Shown: positions 8,497-17,555 of the stretch, one piece after another
Position numbering within the stretch: the first letter of the stretch is position 1
Layout: every line of letters begins with the position of its first letter
Assembly: GCF_030063205.1 (NCBI RefSeq)
Contig: NZ_JASISQ010000001.1
Coordinates: 857,152 to 921,151, forward strand
Length of the DNA: 64,000 bases
DNA from: Arthrobacter antibioticus
GTDB taxonomy: Bacteria > Actinomycetota > Actinomycetes > Actinomycetales > Micrococcaceae
Direction: 5' to 3'
Translations under genes and position numbers: made by a program
Notes under the pieces: model-generated
The model's database searches: none
The model's input: only the letters and a program-made list of their open reading frames with translations
What the model was told of the DNA's origin: nothing

Positions 8497-9671
8497 AATG
8501 CACTCTCCTGTTCCCGCACGCCGGCCAACGCAGCCCGCAGAATTTGCTGTTCATCATCACTGGCGCTTCGGTGGCGCACATGATCAAGGAAGCCGCAGCA
8601 CAACTCCAACTCGTCAGTGGCCTGGGCAATGCGATCGCCATAGCTTTGCTGCTCGGGGTTCCGGGGCGTTTCGGGGGCAAACATCAGAACCAGTGTGTGT
8701 TCAAAGCGTGTCCGTAACCGATCCATAGCCAGTTCCGGACTGTCATTGTCCGTAAGGGTGATTTGGCAGTAATTCCCTTCATCCTGGGAGAACGCTTCGC
8801 TGCTCAGTAGCTCATCAATCTTCCCGGACAGGATACTCAAGGCGCGTTCCGGATCCCACTGAACTTTCCGCACCTCGCCGAGTCCACTGGCTGTTATCTC
8901 TAACAGCCATGCACCCTTTTTATGCCTAGCTTCAGAAAAAGAGTAGGGCAGTGGTGAGCCACTGTAGCGAACAGACTCGCTCAGTATTTGTGGCCCGTGT
9001 AGATGGCCAAGTGCGGTGTAAGTGAAGGGTTCGAAGAGGTCAAGAGGGACAGCGCCCACTCCACCAACTGACAACTCCCGCTCACTGGCGGAGGAGACTC
9101 CACCGCTGGCGAATGTATGTGCCAGCACAACTGAGGCCGTCCCTGGTGCACGCGTGGCCAGATCGGCGGCGATCAGCTTCACGGCTGCTTCGGTGACGCT
9201 AAAGTGCGTCCCATTTTCAACGTCAAGCTCCTCCGCCACCAGCCGAGGTTCAAGGAACGGAATCCCGTAAATTGCCACCTGAGTGGTGCTGTCTGGGCCG
9301 GCGTCTTTGCCCATAAGTGGAAGTAGCACAGGTGTTGCCAGATCGCTCAGGCGCGTGCGCAAATGCACTCCTGCGCGCTCCAGCAAACGGCCACCAAAGC
9401 CGAGTCTGCTGGCGGAGTCGTGATTACCACTTGTAACAACCACTTGTACCCCTGTGGCGTTGAGCCTAGCCAGGATCTCATCAAATAAGTTCACTACGTC
9501 AACGCTGGGCAAAGCACGGTCATAGACGTCGCCGGCAACCAAAACGACGTCGACGTTTTCTGTGATGACGGTTTCCAGAAGCTGGTCGGCAAAACGCCGT
9601 TGGGCGGCAAGTGTGCCAATGCCGTGGAACGACCTGCCCAAATGCCAGTCTGAGGTGTGTAGTAGCTTCAT
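8493..9671 (-). CDS. sbcD: Exonuclease SbcCD subunit D (metallophosphoesterase)
   Basis: A 392-residue Mre11-type nuclease. The metallophosphoesterase motifs appear in order: DWHLG near the N-terminus, GDVYD, SGNHDS, LAHTFA, and GHLHGPQ. The start at 9671 (MKLLHTSDWH) is the family's usual N-terminus; an in-frame start 60 bp upstream would add unrelated residues. It is the first gene of the sbcD-sbcC pair. Confidence 0.97.
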   Translation of the reverse strand: MKLLHTSDWHLGRSFHGIGTLAAQRRFADQLLETVITENVDVVLVAGDVYDRALPSVDVVNLFDEILARLNATGVQVVVTSGNHDSASRLGFGGRLLERAGVHLRTRLSDLATPVLLPLMGKDAGPDSTTQVAIYGIPFLEPRLVAEELDVENGTHFSVTEAAVKLIAADLATRAPGTASVVLAHTFASGGVSSASERELSVGGVGAVPLDLFEPFTYTALGHLHGPQILSESVRYSGSPLPYSFSEARHKKGAWLLEITASGLGEVRKVQWDPERALSILSGKIDELLSSEAFSQDEGNYCQITLTDNDSPELAMDRLRTRFEHTLVLMFAPETPRNPEQQSYGDRIAQATDELELCCGFLDHVRHRSASDDEQQILRAALAGVREQESAL

Positions 9672-9752
9672 GCCTCCACGGTATCGGAGGCCGCTGACAT
9701 TCCCAGATTGGCCTGCCCGGAAGTTGCCCACGGTGAGAGTGCTGAGGGTGGG

Positions 9753-10115
9753 TTAGCGGCTCTTCTTTTCAACTGTGATTGTTTCAACGGCGGCAATATT
9801 CGCCAGCTTGGAACCGTAAATAACGGCTGTGAGCAACAAAGCGCATGCCAGTAGGGCCATGATGATCTGAGTATTGGGTGAGTCTAAAAAGAGCAGCCCT
9901 GCCAGTGAGATTGCTGCAGCAGCAATCCCGCTGACCCACATGGACTGAACCGCTGCGCCGTGCCCAGCCTGCCACGTTTCTTCATTAACCATGGTCTTGG
10001 CCGTCCGGATACCCACGAATGGATTTCTTTTGATTTTACCTAAGGCGCAGGCATGGTTGAGCCCGGCAATCCCAAGTGAACACAGGGCAAGAAGTAGGAG
10101 GGAGAAGATCAGCAT
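9753..10115 (-). CDS. SdpI-family membrane protein
   Basis: A 120-residue protein with three membrane helices. Between helix 1 and helix 2 it has NPFVGIRTAKTMVNEETW, the hallmark of the SdpI family (immunity protein of the Bacillus SdpC toxin and many homologues). No SdpC-like toxin gene is adjacent, so an immunity role is not shown. It lies 81 bp upstream of sbcD on the same strand. Confidence 0.8.
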   Translation of the reverse strand: MLIFSLLLLALCSLGIAGLNHACALGKIKRNPFVGIRTAKTMVNEETWQAGHGAAVQSMWVSGIAAAAISLAGLLFLDSPNTQIIMALLACALLLTAVIYGSKLANIAAVETITVEKKSR

Positions 10116-10196
10116 CTTTTAACAGTAGCCGTAAACGGATCTAGCCACTTCACCGAAAATTCAGCGTGCGCACCATCACCGGCGAGAAGGAGTTGG

Positions 10197-11207
10197 CTAC
10201 TTCTTCGGTGCGTCAAAAAAGGCTTGAGCATCGCTACTTCCTGTTCCATCTCCTGTTCCGGGGGCGCTTATGTTGCCGGCACCTGTCGCTGTTGTGGCGT
10301 CCGGCCCAACCGCTGTTGGGTTAACCGCTGTCAGGTTAGTCGGTGTCGGGATAACCGCCGGTGCCTCATAGCTGTCCAGTGCTTCCTCCGTCACCGGTGC
10401 TTCCAGAAACACCGGGGTGCCGGTTGCTGCGATGGGGGCATCGGCGTCGTCCATCAGGACATCAGTTCTCAGCGACTTCGAGGGAGCAAAAGAGCGGTAG
10501 ATGGCGGCGGCCAATGCGGCACCAAACAGCGGTGCCAGCCAGAACAGCCACAACTGGCCCAATGCCCAGGAATCAGCCAGGAACACCACGGAAGTTGCGC
10601 GCGCCGGGTTCAGCGAACCATTGCTCAGCGGCATGGTGATCCCCACAGCTACGGCAAACGCCAAACCAACCGCAACCGGACCCAACGTTGTCTTATTCCC
10701 TGGCGAAGTGACACCCAGGATCATTGCTGTCAGCACGCCTACAGCCACGATTTCCACAATCAGCACCCCGATCATGGGCACCTGAGAGGGGGAATGCGCA
10801 TCAAAACCGTTGGCCAAGGCGCCGAACAGCTCGGCGGTTTTAGGTGTGGCCCCGGCCGGCATGACCTGCATCAGGGCCAACCAAAGCGCTGATGCCAGCA
10901 ACCCACCAACGGTCTGCGCCACCACGTACAAAGCCATAGCGGAAAACTTCAGCCGCCCCGCCACAGCCATACCAAGTGAAAACGCCGGGTTGAAATAGCC
11001 GTTGGAAATGTGGCCGAAGGAGATGATCGCGGCAACCATCGCTAACCCGTAGGCGAACCCAACGGTGGATCCTGTGCCTCCAGAACTAAACAGCGCCGTG
11101 CCCAATCCTGCGAACACGATGAAAAAGCTGCCGAGTCCCTCAATGGCAACACGGATACTGAGCGGGTAGGCATGCACCGGGGCCGCAGCCGTTCCAGTTG
11201 TAGTCAT
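10197..11207 (-). CDS. Aquaporin/MIP-family channel with long C-terminal tail
   Basis: A 336-residue protein whose first 240 residues form a six-helix MIP channel with two NPA boxes (GYFNPAFSLG and GSLNPARATS). The last 95 residues are a low-complexity Pro/Thr/Ala/Gly tail that typical bacterial aquaporins lack. The selectivity (water, glycerol or other small solutes) cannot be decided by eye. The gene is monocistronic in appearance, with gaps of about 80-110 bp on each side. Confidence 0.92.
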   Translation of the reverse strand: MTTTGTAAAPVHAYPLSIRVAIEGLGSFFIVFAGLGTALFSSGGTGSTVGFAYGLAMVAAIISFGHISNGYFNPAFSLGMAVAGRLKFSAMALYVVAQTVGGLLASALWLALMQVMPAGATPKTAELFGALANGFDAHSPSQVPMIGVLIVEIVAVGVLTAMILGVTSPGNKTTLGPVAVGLAFAVAVGITMPLSNGSLNPARATSVVFLADSWALGQLWLFWLAPLFGAALAAAIYRSFAPSKSLRTDVLMDDADAPIAATGTPVFLEAPVTEEALDSYEAPAVIPTPTNLTAVNPTAVGPDATTATGAGNISAPGTGDGTGSSDAQAFFDAPKK

Positions 11208-11313
11208 GGCGTGAAAAAATCCTTCGGTTGAAAAATGATGAGAACCTTTATTGCAGGCAGCGCGTCATGTGCCGCACCACTCGGGGCAGAGCAGGCTGTG
11301 AGGGCCCATGGGG

Positions 11314-11745
11314 CTAAACACCCAACGCCAACGCACACACTATGGCCGCAGCCAGAGCAACTATAGCGGCCGAGGCTGTGCGTAACATAAGTGCCGAAGC
11401 TCTGATGTGATCGCTGCTCTCAAGCACACCAACCCCGGCGTGAAGTTTGCGGATACGGCTGACTGCGCACAAGACCAAGACCATTGTCATCAACGACGCG
11501 ACCATAGTACACACGCCCAGTCCAATTACCTGGGCCGAATGACCTGTAGTAAAAAGCTCTGCCTCGTTGGCCAACAGGGAGTCATTGTTTGCTCCTGTTA
11601 ATGCCCCCAACCAGCCACGCCAAATAAACACGTCGGCAATAACGGCGCTGATGACTGTCCGGCGCCACGACAGGGCCGTGCGTTCCGGCTGCAACCCGGG
11701 ATCGCCAGCAGTAGGCGCAGGGCCGTCGGGGAAAGCTGCGCTCAC
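11314..11745 (-). CDS. DUF202 membrane protein (second of pair)
   Basis: A 143-residue protein with the DUF202 opening LQPERTALSWRRT followed by three membrane helices. It begins 1 bp after the stop of the other DUF202 gene, so the two are almost certainly co-translated. Function unknown. Paired DUF202 genes (YidG/YidH in Escherichia coli) are common and may form one membrane complex. Confidence 0.85.
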   Translation of the reverse strand: MSAAFPDGPAPTAGDPGLQPERTALSWRRTVISAVIADVFIWRGWLGALTGANNDSLLANEAELFTTGHSAQVIGLGVCTMVASLMTMVLVLCAVSRIRKLHAGVGVLESSDHIRASALMLRTASAAIVALAAAIVCALALGV

Positions 11746-11746
11746 G

Positions 11747-12103
11747 CTACGGCCGGATCAAAATCAGCACGGCAAAAATGATGGCGGCTATGGACACCAC
11801 CACTGTCATTCCCAGCATCAGCCAGGAATGTGGCAGTTCAAGTCCTTTGCGCATGGCCAGTTCTTGGTGCGCCCAGCGTCGGTAGCTGACGATGGCAAGC
11901 ACTGCACCGATCATTGCCAAAACCATACAAAGGATGATGCGGATCAGCGGAGGGGCAATCTCCGGTGCCAGTTGGTCAATAGCCACAGCACCAGCCAAAA
12001 GTGCCAAAGCGGTTCGGACCCAGGCCAAAAATGTTCGTTCGTTGGCTAGTGAAAAACGGTAGTCGGGGGTCTTCCCCGTCCTTCGCCAAGCAGGTTCGCG
12101 CAT
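11747..12103 (-). CDS. DUF202/YidH family membrane protein (first of pair)
   Basis: A 118-residue protein with the family signature FSLANERTFLAWVRTALALLAG and three membrane helices. The ATG at 12103 is preferred because AGGAG lies four bases upstream; starts at 12118 and 12115 overlap that ribosome site. It lies upstream of the second DUF202 gene and back-to-back with the ADP-ribosylglycohydrolase gene (88 bp apart). Function unknown. Confidence 0.88.
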   Translation of the reverse strand: MREPAWRRTGKTPDYRFSLANERTFLAWVRTALALLAGAVAIDQLAPEIAPPLIRIILCMVLAMIGAVLAIVSYRRWAHQELAMRKGLELPHSWLMLGMTVVVSIAAIIFAVLILIRP

Positions 12104-12191
12104 GGGTCTCCTCATCAAAACCGGGGCGATTGCCCAGAGTCAAGTCTACTCGGCCCCATGGATGTCTCCGTGAGCCGGTAAATTAGAAGGC

Positions 12192-13298
12192 ATGACTATT
12201 CCAGCAGGCCCCGTCAGTACGCCACCGACAGATTTTGCCACCCGCGTTCAGGGCACGCTCATGGGCGGCGCTCTCGGTGACGCCTTCGGCTACCTGGTTG
12301 AATTCGATTCATTGGCGGAGATTGCAGCCAAGTACGGCCCAGCTCTGCTTGTTGATCTTTCCCAGGCTCGCTCCGCTGCACATTTTTCTGATGACACCCA
12401 GATGACGCTGTACACGCTTGATGGGTTGCTGGATGTTTTGGAATGGGCCAACCAGGGCGTGGGCGCTGATATCAATGCCTGCCAGTGGCTGGCCTACCTG
12501 CGGTGGTTGAAAACCCAAGACATTGCTACGGCCGAGCATGCCCCCGCGCAGTCACCACGCTGGATAGATAGCCAAAGTGTGCTCCACCATCAGCGGCACC
12601 CGGGCAATGCTTGCATCACCGCTCTAGCAACAGGAGAGATGGGCACCACGTTCCGTCCTGTGAACCCGGAATCGAAGGGTTGCGGAACCGTCATGCGTTC
12701 GGCACCTTACGGTTTGTTGCCTAATTTGGAGGCTGAAACCATCTACAAGATCAGCTCCGATGCGGCTTCTCTAACCCACGGCCACCCGTCTGCCCGCCAA
12801 TCAGCTGGGGCTTTTAGCTGGCTTATCCACCAACTTGTCATAGGTGGACTCTCGCTGCGTGCAGCTGCCGAATCCGCTCTGGCTCGTGCCGTGGCAGAAA
12901 CGGGTGCAGATCCGCACCTACTCTCCCGCTTGGAAACAGCGCTGCTGCTGTCCCTGCCCACTCATGACGCGAACGACGCCGTCATCCTGTCAGGAGATGC
13001 CCTCACCGATGCACTGGGGCTGGGCTGGGTGGGTGAAGAGGCAATGGCTGTGGCCTTGTACAGCGTCCTAGTCACCTTTGCGAAGGCGCCCTCCCCTGTG
13101 GAGCATTTCTTGCTCGCCATCCGATTGGCTGCCAATCACAGCGGTGACAGCGACTCAACGGCTTCCATCGCCGGGAACATCCTGGGGGCGTTTTACGGCG
13201 AGGCCGCTTTGCCGCCTTCGTGGTTGGCGTTGTGTGAGGCCCCTCATCTCATCCGTCATCTAGGTGCTGAGTTCATCAAGCTCACCACCGGGCACTAG
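12192..13298 (+). CDS. ADP-ribosylglycohydrolase family protein
   Basis: A 368-residue all-alpha DraG/ARH-type hydrolase. The conserved N-terminal GGALGDAFGYLVEF and metal-binding SDDTQMTLYT motifs are present, and the C-terminal NHSGDSDSTASIAGNILGA supplies the second set of metal-binding aspartates. Such enzymes remove ADP-ribose from proteins, nucleic acids or small molecules. No ADP-ribosyltransferase was recognised in the window, so the substrate is unknown. It is transcribed alone, divergent from the DUF202 pair and convergent with the exonuclease gene. Confidence 0.93.
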   Translation: MTIPAGPVSTPPTDFATRVQGTLMGGALGDAFGYLVEFDSLAEIAAKYGPALLVDLSQARSAAHFSDDTQMTLYTLDGLLDVLEWANQGVGADINACQWLAYLRWLKTQDIATAEHAPAQSPRWIDSQSVLHHQRHPGNACITALATGEMGTTFRPVNPESKGCGTVMRSAPYGLLPNLEAETIYKISSDAASLTHGHPSARQSAGAFSWLIHQLVIGGLSLRAAAESALARAVAETGADPHLLSRLETALLLSLPTHDANDAVILSGDALTDALGLGWVGEEAMAVALYSVLVTFAKAPSPVEHFLLAIRLAANHSGDSDSTASIAGNILGAFYGEAALPPSWLALCEAPHLIRHLGAEFIKLTTGH

Positions 13299-13359
13299 GT
13301 CCACTTGTCTAGTAGCTGTTCTTATGAACCGATGCTTTGCGCGGAACGCTTCTTGCTTT

Positions 13360-14358
13360 CTAGCCGATCATCTGCATAAATTCGCCCTCTGAGAGCACTT
13401 CAATGCCTTGACCTCTGCGCTGGAGCTCAAGTACCCGCTGAGCTTTTGAGGTGAGTCTGCCGCTGCGCAAATCAGTTGCGGTAAAACCGCTACCCACCAC
13501 AAGCACAGTTGTCTTCAGCGTCACGCTGCTTGCGCATTGCGCACCGTAGCCGGCAGCCCTGATTTTCGCTTCGGGTCTGCCCAGTCCAATGTCCCCTGTG
13601 AACACCAACGTCTGCCCAAACAGCGGGTGGGAAACATCGGCTTCCGGGTTCGGCACTGGGTTGGGGCCCTCCGTTGACCAGCTGGAACGGCCATTACGGG
13701 CGGTCCCATTGGCCAGCCCCTCCTTCATCTCAGCTATTTTCGCCAATGCCGAACGCGTCGCCTTCGAGATTTGATCCGTTTGCGGGTTGTAAGCCTCGAT
13801 GCGTGGCATGGCGAGTTTCATTGATTCAAAAACACCGCGAATCGAAGCCACCTCATGTTTGGCAGCAATGTCCACCATGATTCCGGCGCACGCCCGGGCA
13901 TCTTCAACGGCGTCGTGGTGGTTCAGTAGCGGCACACCGGCAGCCTCGGCCACAAACGGTAGCGAATAGGACGGTAACGAATAATTTTTCCGCGACAAAA
14001 TCACCGTGCACGCGTAATCAAAGGCTGGCGCGGGCATCCCAGAGACTTCCGCGGCCGAACGAATAACGCCGATGTCGAAGGCTGCGTTGTGCGCCACAAG
14101 GGCGTCGTGACCAATAAAGTGCTGTACTTCTGGGAACACCGCGGCGAAGCGAGGTGAGCTTGCTACGGCATCTGGGGTGATGCCGTGAATGCTGATATTG
14201 CGGGAGTCGAAGTGGTCGTGACCTTCCGGGGGCCGCATGAGCCAGTACCCCTCATCAACCACCACCCCACCACGAACCTTCGTCAAACCGACGGAGCAGG
14301 GCGATCCCCTAAATCCGTTGGCGGTTTCAAAATCAATTGCAGTAAAGTCCAGTGCCAC
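13360..14358 (-). CDS. DEDDh 3'-5' exonuclease with C-terminal BRCT domain
   Basis: A 332-residue protein. The N-terminal 170 residues are a DnaQ-like exonuclease with the acidic motifs DFETA (Exo I), HNAAFDIGVI (Exo II) and HDAVEDARA (Exo III, with the DEDDh histidine). The C-terminal 85 residues begin HPLFGQTLVFTGDI and form a BRCT domain like that of DNA ligase. The architecture suits DNA repair or replication proofreading outside Pol III. It is found in several Actinobacteria under the name exonuclease/BRCT; the exact role is unknown. Confidence 0.92.
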   Translation of the reverse strand: MALDFTAIDFETANGFRGSPCSVGLTKVRGGVVVDEGYWLMRPPEGHDHFDSRNISIHGITPDAVASSPRFAAVFPEVQHFIGHDALVAHNAAFDIGVIRSAAEVSGMPAPAFDYACTVILSRKNYSLPSYSLPFVAEAAGVPLLNHHDAVEDARACAGIMVDIAAKHEVASIRGVFESMKLAMPRIEAYNPQTDQISKATRSALAKIAEMKEGLANGTARNGRSSWSTEGPNPVPNPEADVSHPLFGQTLVFTGDIGLGRPEAKIRAAGYGAQCASSVTLKTTVLVVGSGFTATDLRSGRLTSKAQRVLELQRRGQGIEVLSEGEFMQMIG

Positions 14359-14434
14359 CTTTCAAGGTTACTCCCCGGCTCTGACTCGGAACGCATCGGG
14401 AGTGCCGCATCACAGGCACCGCCCGGGAGAAACG

Positions 14435-15124
14435 CTACGGTGTGGCGCGCCGGAGCGTTGTAAATGCTGCCGCTGCCAACACCACCACGAACAGGAATGC
14501 TATGGCCCCGATGGACAACGGTGTGAGGGTAATGGTCCATGCCCCCACTGCCGGCCACCAACCAGAGAGGGTGATTAATGCGATGGCACCGACAAGCAGC
14601 ACGGCCAGTGAGAGGAACATGATGAGCGTTCCCGTTGCCTGCCAGCGCTTGTAGACGGTGGCGCCCCAAAACCCGAGGAGAAACAAGAACATCATCACCA
14701 CAAAGTAAAAGAACCACTGGATGCCCCACGGTTGATTTGCGACCCACGAGATAGCGAACATGTATCCGTGCAACCCCCACCCATTCGTGGCCTGTTCCAC
14801 AAAGCCAAGCACTACGTACAGGCCTGCAATCACGGCAGCGAGGGCTGTGAACAGTCCCACCGTCCCTAGGAAAAAGTTCCGGCGGCTCACACTCAGGCCT
14901 TGCGAGAACGGAAAACACAAGGTCAGCGATTGGATGCCTAGACCGAAGAAATACCACATAACGGCTTGACCAGCGCCGGAGTACTTAACCTCAACCGTGT
15001 TTGGTATCAGCGCCCAGATCACCACACTCAGCAGAAACGAGCTGCCAATAATGACAGCTGGAATACCCAAAAAAGTCCACTTGTTAATGAGTTGCATCCT
15101 GGCAACTCCCAATGCCCGGTTCAT
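14435..15124 (-). CDS. ABC transporter permease (YtrC-like)
   Basis: About 229 residues with six predicted membrane helices, which is the size of YtrC/D-type permeases. It is the last gene of a GntR-ATPase-permease operon and overlaps the ATPase stop. AGGAG lies seven bases before ATG 15124; a GTG three bases upstream is the alternative. It probably pairs with the ATPase at 15124-16095 as an exporter or a cell-envelope stress system, as inferred from YtrA-type operons. Confidence 0.85.
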   Translation of the reverse strand: MNRALGVARMQLINKWTFLGIPAVIIGSSFLLSVVIWALIPNTVEVKYSGAGQAVMWYFFGLGIQSLTLCFPFSQGLSVSRRNFFLGTVGLFTALAAVIAGLYVVLGFVEQATNGWGLHGYMFAISWVANQPWGIQWFFYFVVMMFLFLLGFWGATVYKRWQATGTLIMFLSLAVLLVGAIALITLSGWWPAVGAWTITLTPLSIGAIAFLFVVVLAAAAFTTLRRATP

Positions 15125-16095
15125 CACTTTGCTCCTGTCACGGTCTTGAGGTCCGTCTCTGGCTCACCCTGAGCACGGCCGCCGTGCGGACGCCCGTGCT
15201 GTGGCGGCGCGTTCATAACCCGCCCGGCCTCAAGAGTTTTTCCAATCACAATCTGCTGAAGTGACACCGCACCCAATTCCAAGCCCAATTCCTTTGCCTC
15301 ACGGCGTTCATCCAGCGAGAGCGCACCATCAATGGTCAAAGAGGCGATCCCCCCAAGTGACTCCCTATGTATGACAGCGCGCCCGGCGGCAAAGGATTCA
15401 ACTGCGGCACTGGCCCCGGAAATATTGACGGCGGAACCACGAATGTTCTCGGCATCGTCATCGACAAGAATGCGGCCCTTATCAATAATGATGACGTGTT
15501 CTAGAAGATTCGCCACTTCATCGATCAAGTGAGATGAGAGCACAATTGTGCGCGGGTACTGGCTGTAGTCGGCCAGCAACCGGTCGTAGAAAAGCGCCCT
15601 GGCCACGGCATCTAGACCCAAATAGGGTTCGTCAAAGAATGTCAGTTCAGCTCTGGATGCCAGGCCAATGATGATGCCCACTGCCGAAAGTTGGCCGCGT
15701 GAGAGCTTCTTGATGCGCCGCTTCAGTGGCAGTCCAAAGTCTTCTGCAAGCTGCATCGCCAGCTCGTTATTCCAGTTCCGGTAGAACAGAGCGGCGGCCC
15801 TGAAAGCATGAAGCGGTTTGAAATCATCCGGATACTTCTGTGATTCGCGGATGAAACAAATCCGGCTCAGGACTTTCTCGTTTTCGTAGGGGTGCTCACC
15901 GAAAACCGTAACCTCACCAGAGGAGGCAAAGCCTTGAGCGGTCAAAATGGACATGAGAGTCGTCTTGCCGGCACCGTTACGGCCAAGCAAACCGTAGATC
16001 TTGTCCCGCTCCAGGGTGAGGCTAACGCCGTCGAGCGCCTTAACATGGCGGTACTCCCGACACAGATCTTTCACGCTCACAATGGGATCACTCAT
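15124..16095 (-). CDS. ABC transporter ATP-binding protein (YtrB-like)
   Basis: A 323-residue ABC ATPase. Walker A is GRNGAGKTT (about residue 38), the signature is LSRGQ, and Walker B is LTFFDEPYLGLD. The C-terminal 100 residues are a non-ATPase extension with a poorly conserved basic tail. It overlaps the GntR gene by 4 bp (ATGA) upstream and abuts the permease downstream. It is likely controlled by the GntR protein. Confidence 0.92.
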   Translation of the reverse strand: MSDPIVSVKDLCREYRHVKALDGVSLTLERDKIYGLLGRNGAGKTTLMSILTAQGFASSGEVTVFGEHPYENEKVLSRICFIRESQKYPDDFKPLHAFRAAALFYRNWNNELAMQLAEDFGLPLKRRIKKLSRGQLSAVGIIIGLASRAELTFFDEPYLGLDAVARALFYDRLLADYSQYPRTIVLSSHLIDEVANLLEHVIIIDKGRILVDDDAENIRGSAVNISGASAAVESFAAGRAVIHRESLGGIASLTIDGALSLDERREAKELGLELGAVSLQQIVIGKTLEAGRVMNAPPQHGRPHGGRAQGEPETDLKTVTGAK

Positions 16096-16496
16096 AGCGC
16101 GCCTGCTTTCTCACTGCTTAGCTTTTCTCCACTTGCGCTCTCCGCTTCACGTATCAGCATGGCCTGCAACTGCTGTGAGTCGATGCCCAGTTTGGCGGCT
16201 TCCCTAGCTAGTGGGCGGAGAAATTGTTCGTAAAAGTCGTCCTTGCGCCGTTCAACAAGCACGGCACGCGCACCGGTGGCAACAAACATGCCGATTCCTC
16301 GTTTCTTGTAGAGAATTCCGTCGTCAACAAGCCGGTTCACACCCTTGGCAGCGGTGGCAGGGTTGATTCTGTGGAAAGCGGCAAACTCATTGGTAGAGGG
16401 CACTTGTGCTTCTTCGGCCACGAGACCGTCCACAATGTCGTTTTCAACCATCTGAGCAATCTGCACATAGATCGGTCTACTCTCATCTATCACCAA
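16092..16496 (-). CDS. GntR-family transcriptional regulator (YtrA subfamily)
   Basis: A 134-residue regulator. A GntR winged helix (PIYVQIAQMVENDIVDGL, then VPSTNEFAAFHRINPATAAKGVNRLVDDGI) is followed by a short helical tail rather than a large effector domain, which is the YtrA pattern. It is the first gene of the operon with the ABC pair and so probably autorepresses it. A promoter with a small palindrome lies upstream. Confidence 0.93.
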   Translation of the reverse strand: MVIDESRPIYVQIAQMVENDIVDGLVAEEAQVPSTNEFAAFHRINPATAAKGVNRLVDDGILYKKRGIGMFVATGARAVLVERRKDDFYEQFLRPLAREAAKLGIDSQQLQAMLIREAESASGEKLSSEKAGAL

Positions 16497-16562
16497 GGCA
16501 CCTCCGTCAAACCGTCAACCAAGTAACTTTGCCGCCTCACTGGTTCATTACTCATGCAACTA

Positions 16563-16590
16563 ACCATATAACCTTGGATTGACTTGTCAA
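16563..16590 (-). promoter_or_regulatory. Promoter and possible operator of the GntR-ABC operon
   Basis: On the minus strand a perfect -35 TTGACA (16585-16590) is followed after 16 bp by TATGGT (16563-16568, four of six matches to -10). The -35 box overlaps a small palindrome, TTGAC-tt-GTCAA (16579-16590), which could be the GntR operator. Position and spacing are observed; use by the regulator is inferred. Confidence 0.55.
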
Positions 16591-16653
16591 CCCCCAAACT
16601 CATCCTTGGGGTGGAGGGATCATTCAGGGAAGTAACGTAATCTTGAGTGCGTG

Positions 16654-17367
16654 ATGATAACCGCTTTGAGTGCCTCTGTCCTGCCCGCTCTCATGGGACA
16701 CGGGGCCGTTCCAGCCTTAGGCCTGCTGCCCGACTGGCTCGATCCCATGACCATTCTCGGCAATGAGGCCATAGGCTCATGGGTGGTAGTGATTGCCTGT
16801 GCCATCATCTTCGCCGAAACAGGCCTCTTGGTGGGCTTCTTCCTTCCCGGCGATTCATTGCTGTTCACGGCAGGTTTGCTTGTCAGCACCGGAACCATGC
16901 CCGTGAACATCTGGGCCCTGATGGCACTGCTGATCGTCTCCGGGTTTATTGGCAACCAGCTGGGTTACTTCATTGGTTATAAGGCTGGACCGGCCATCTT
17001 CAACAAGCCAGAATCACGACTCTTCAAGAAACAGCATGTTGACAGCGCACATGCCTTCTTTGAGAAGCATGGCGGCAAGGCCCTGATCCTGGCCCGTTTC
17101 GTACCTATTGTGCGCACCTTTGTGCCAGTCATTGTGGGCGTAGCTAAAATGGATATGCGCAAATTTGTGTTCTTCAACGCCATCGGTGCCGTCCTGTGGG
17201 CCGGTGGCATCACACTTCTGGGCTACATTCTAGGCAACAAGGTGCCGTGGGTACGCGATAACTTGGACATCATTTTCATTGCCATCGTGGCCGTTTCAGT
17301 AATCCCCATCGGCATCGAGTTCATCCGGGCCATGGCTAACCGCCGCAAGAAGTCAAAGCAGATCTAA
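16654..17367 (+). CDS. DedA-family membrane protein
   Basis: About 237 residues with the DedA/SNARE-associated (VTT) domain. The conserved motifs are FAETGLLVGFFLPGDSLLF, GNQLGYFIGY, FEKHGGKALILARFVPIVRTFVP and the following glycine-rich membrane segment. DedA proteins are implicated in lipid carrier (undecaprenyl phosphate) recycling and membrane homeostasis. A GTG at 16651 is an alternative start three bases upstream. It is divergent from the GntR operon and followed by a terminator. Confidence 0.94.
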   Translation: MITALSASVLPALMGHGAVPALGLLPDWLDPMTILGNEAIGSWVVVIACAIIFAETGLLVGFFLPGDSLLFTAGLLVSTGTMPVNIWALMALLIVSGFIGNQLGYFIGYKAGPAIFNKPESRLFKKQHVDSAHAFFEKHGGKALILARFVPIVRTFVPVIVGVAKMDMRKFVFFNAIGAVLWAGGITLLGYILGNKVPWVRDNLDIIFIAIVAVSVIPIGIEFIRAMANRRKKSKQI

Positions 17368-17400
17368 GTTCTTCCGGAAAAAACTTCCTCATTAAAGTAC

Positions 17401-17438
17401 GACGGCGACCCCCGGCTTATGTGCCTGGGGTCGCCGTC
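17401..17438. terminator. Terminator downstream of dedA
   Basis: Perfect 12-bp GC-rich arms (17401-17412 and 17427-17438; gacggcgacccc and its complement) with a 14-nt loop, 33 bp after the dedA stop, followed by ATTCT. It may also act on the opposite strand for rdgB, which ends at 17556. Confidence 0.75.
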
Positions 17439-17492
17439 ATTCTGTGCTCAACTAACGCCGCGCAACTAACGCCTGAGTGAAGCAGGAGTGCC

Positions 17493-17545
17493 GTGCCTGT
17501 TGAGGGTGCCTGTTGAGGGTACTTGTTGAGAGTGCCCTGCTGAGA
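17493..17545. repeat. Short 13-bp tandem repeat, four units
   Basis: Two exact copies of gtgcctgttgagg (17493-17505, 17506-17518) are followed by two degenerate copies to 17545. They lie in the non-coding gap between the dedA terminator and the rdgB stop codon. No function is evident. Confidence 0.6.
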
Positions 17546-17555
17546 AGGAGCTTTG

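Noticed and set aside
9753-10115. SdpI-like protein as part of an SdpABC-type toxin-immunity system
   Set aside because: No toxin precursor or SdpA/B homologue is encoded nearby; neighbours are sbcD and an aquaporin.
14283-14957. A 224-residue open frame on the minus strand
   Set aside because: It overlaps the ABC permease frame entirely, is rich in Arg/His/Pro and has no membrane or domain pattern; it is a shadow of the real gene.
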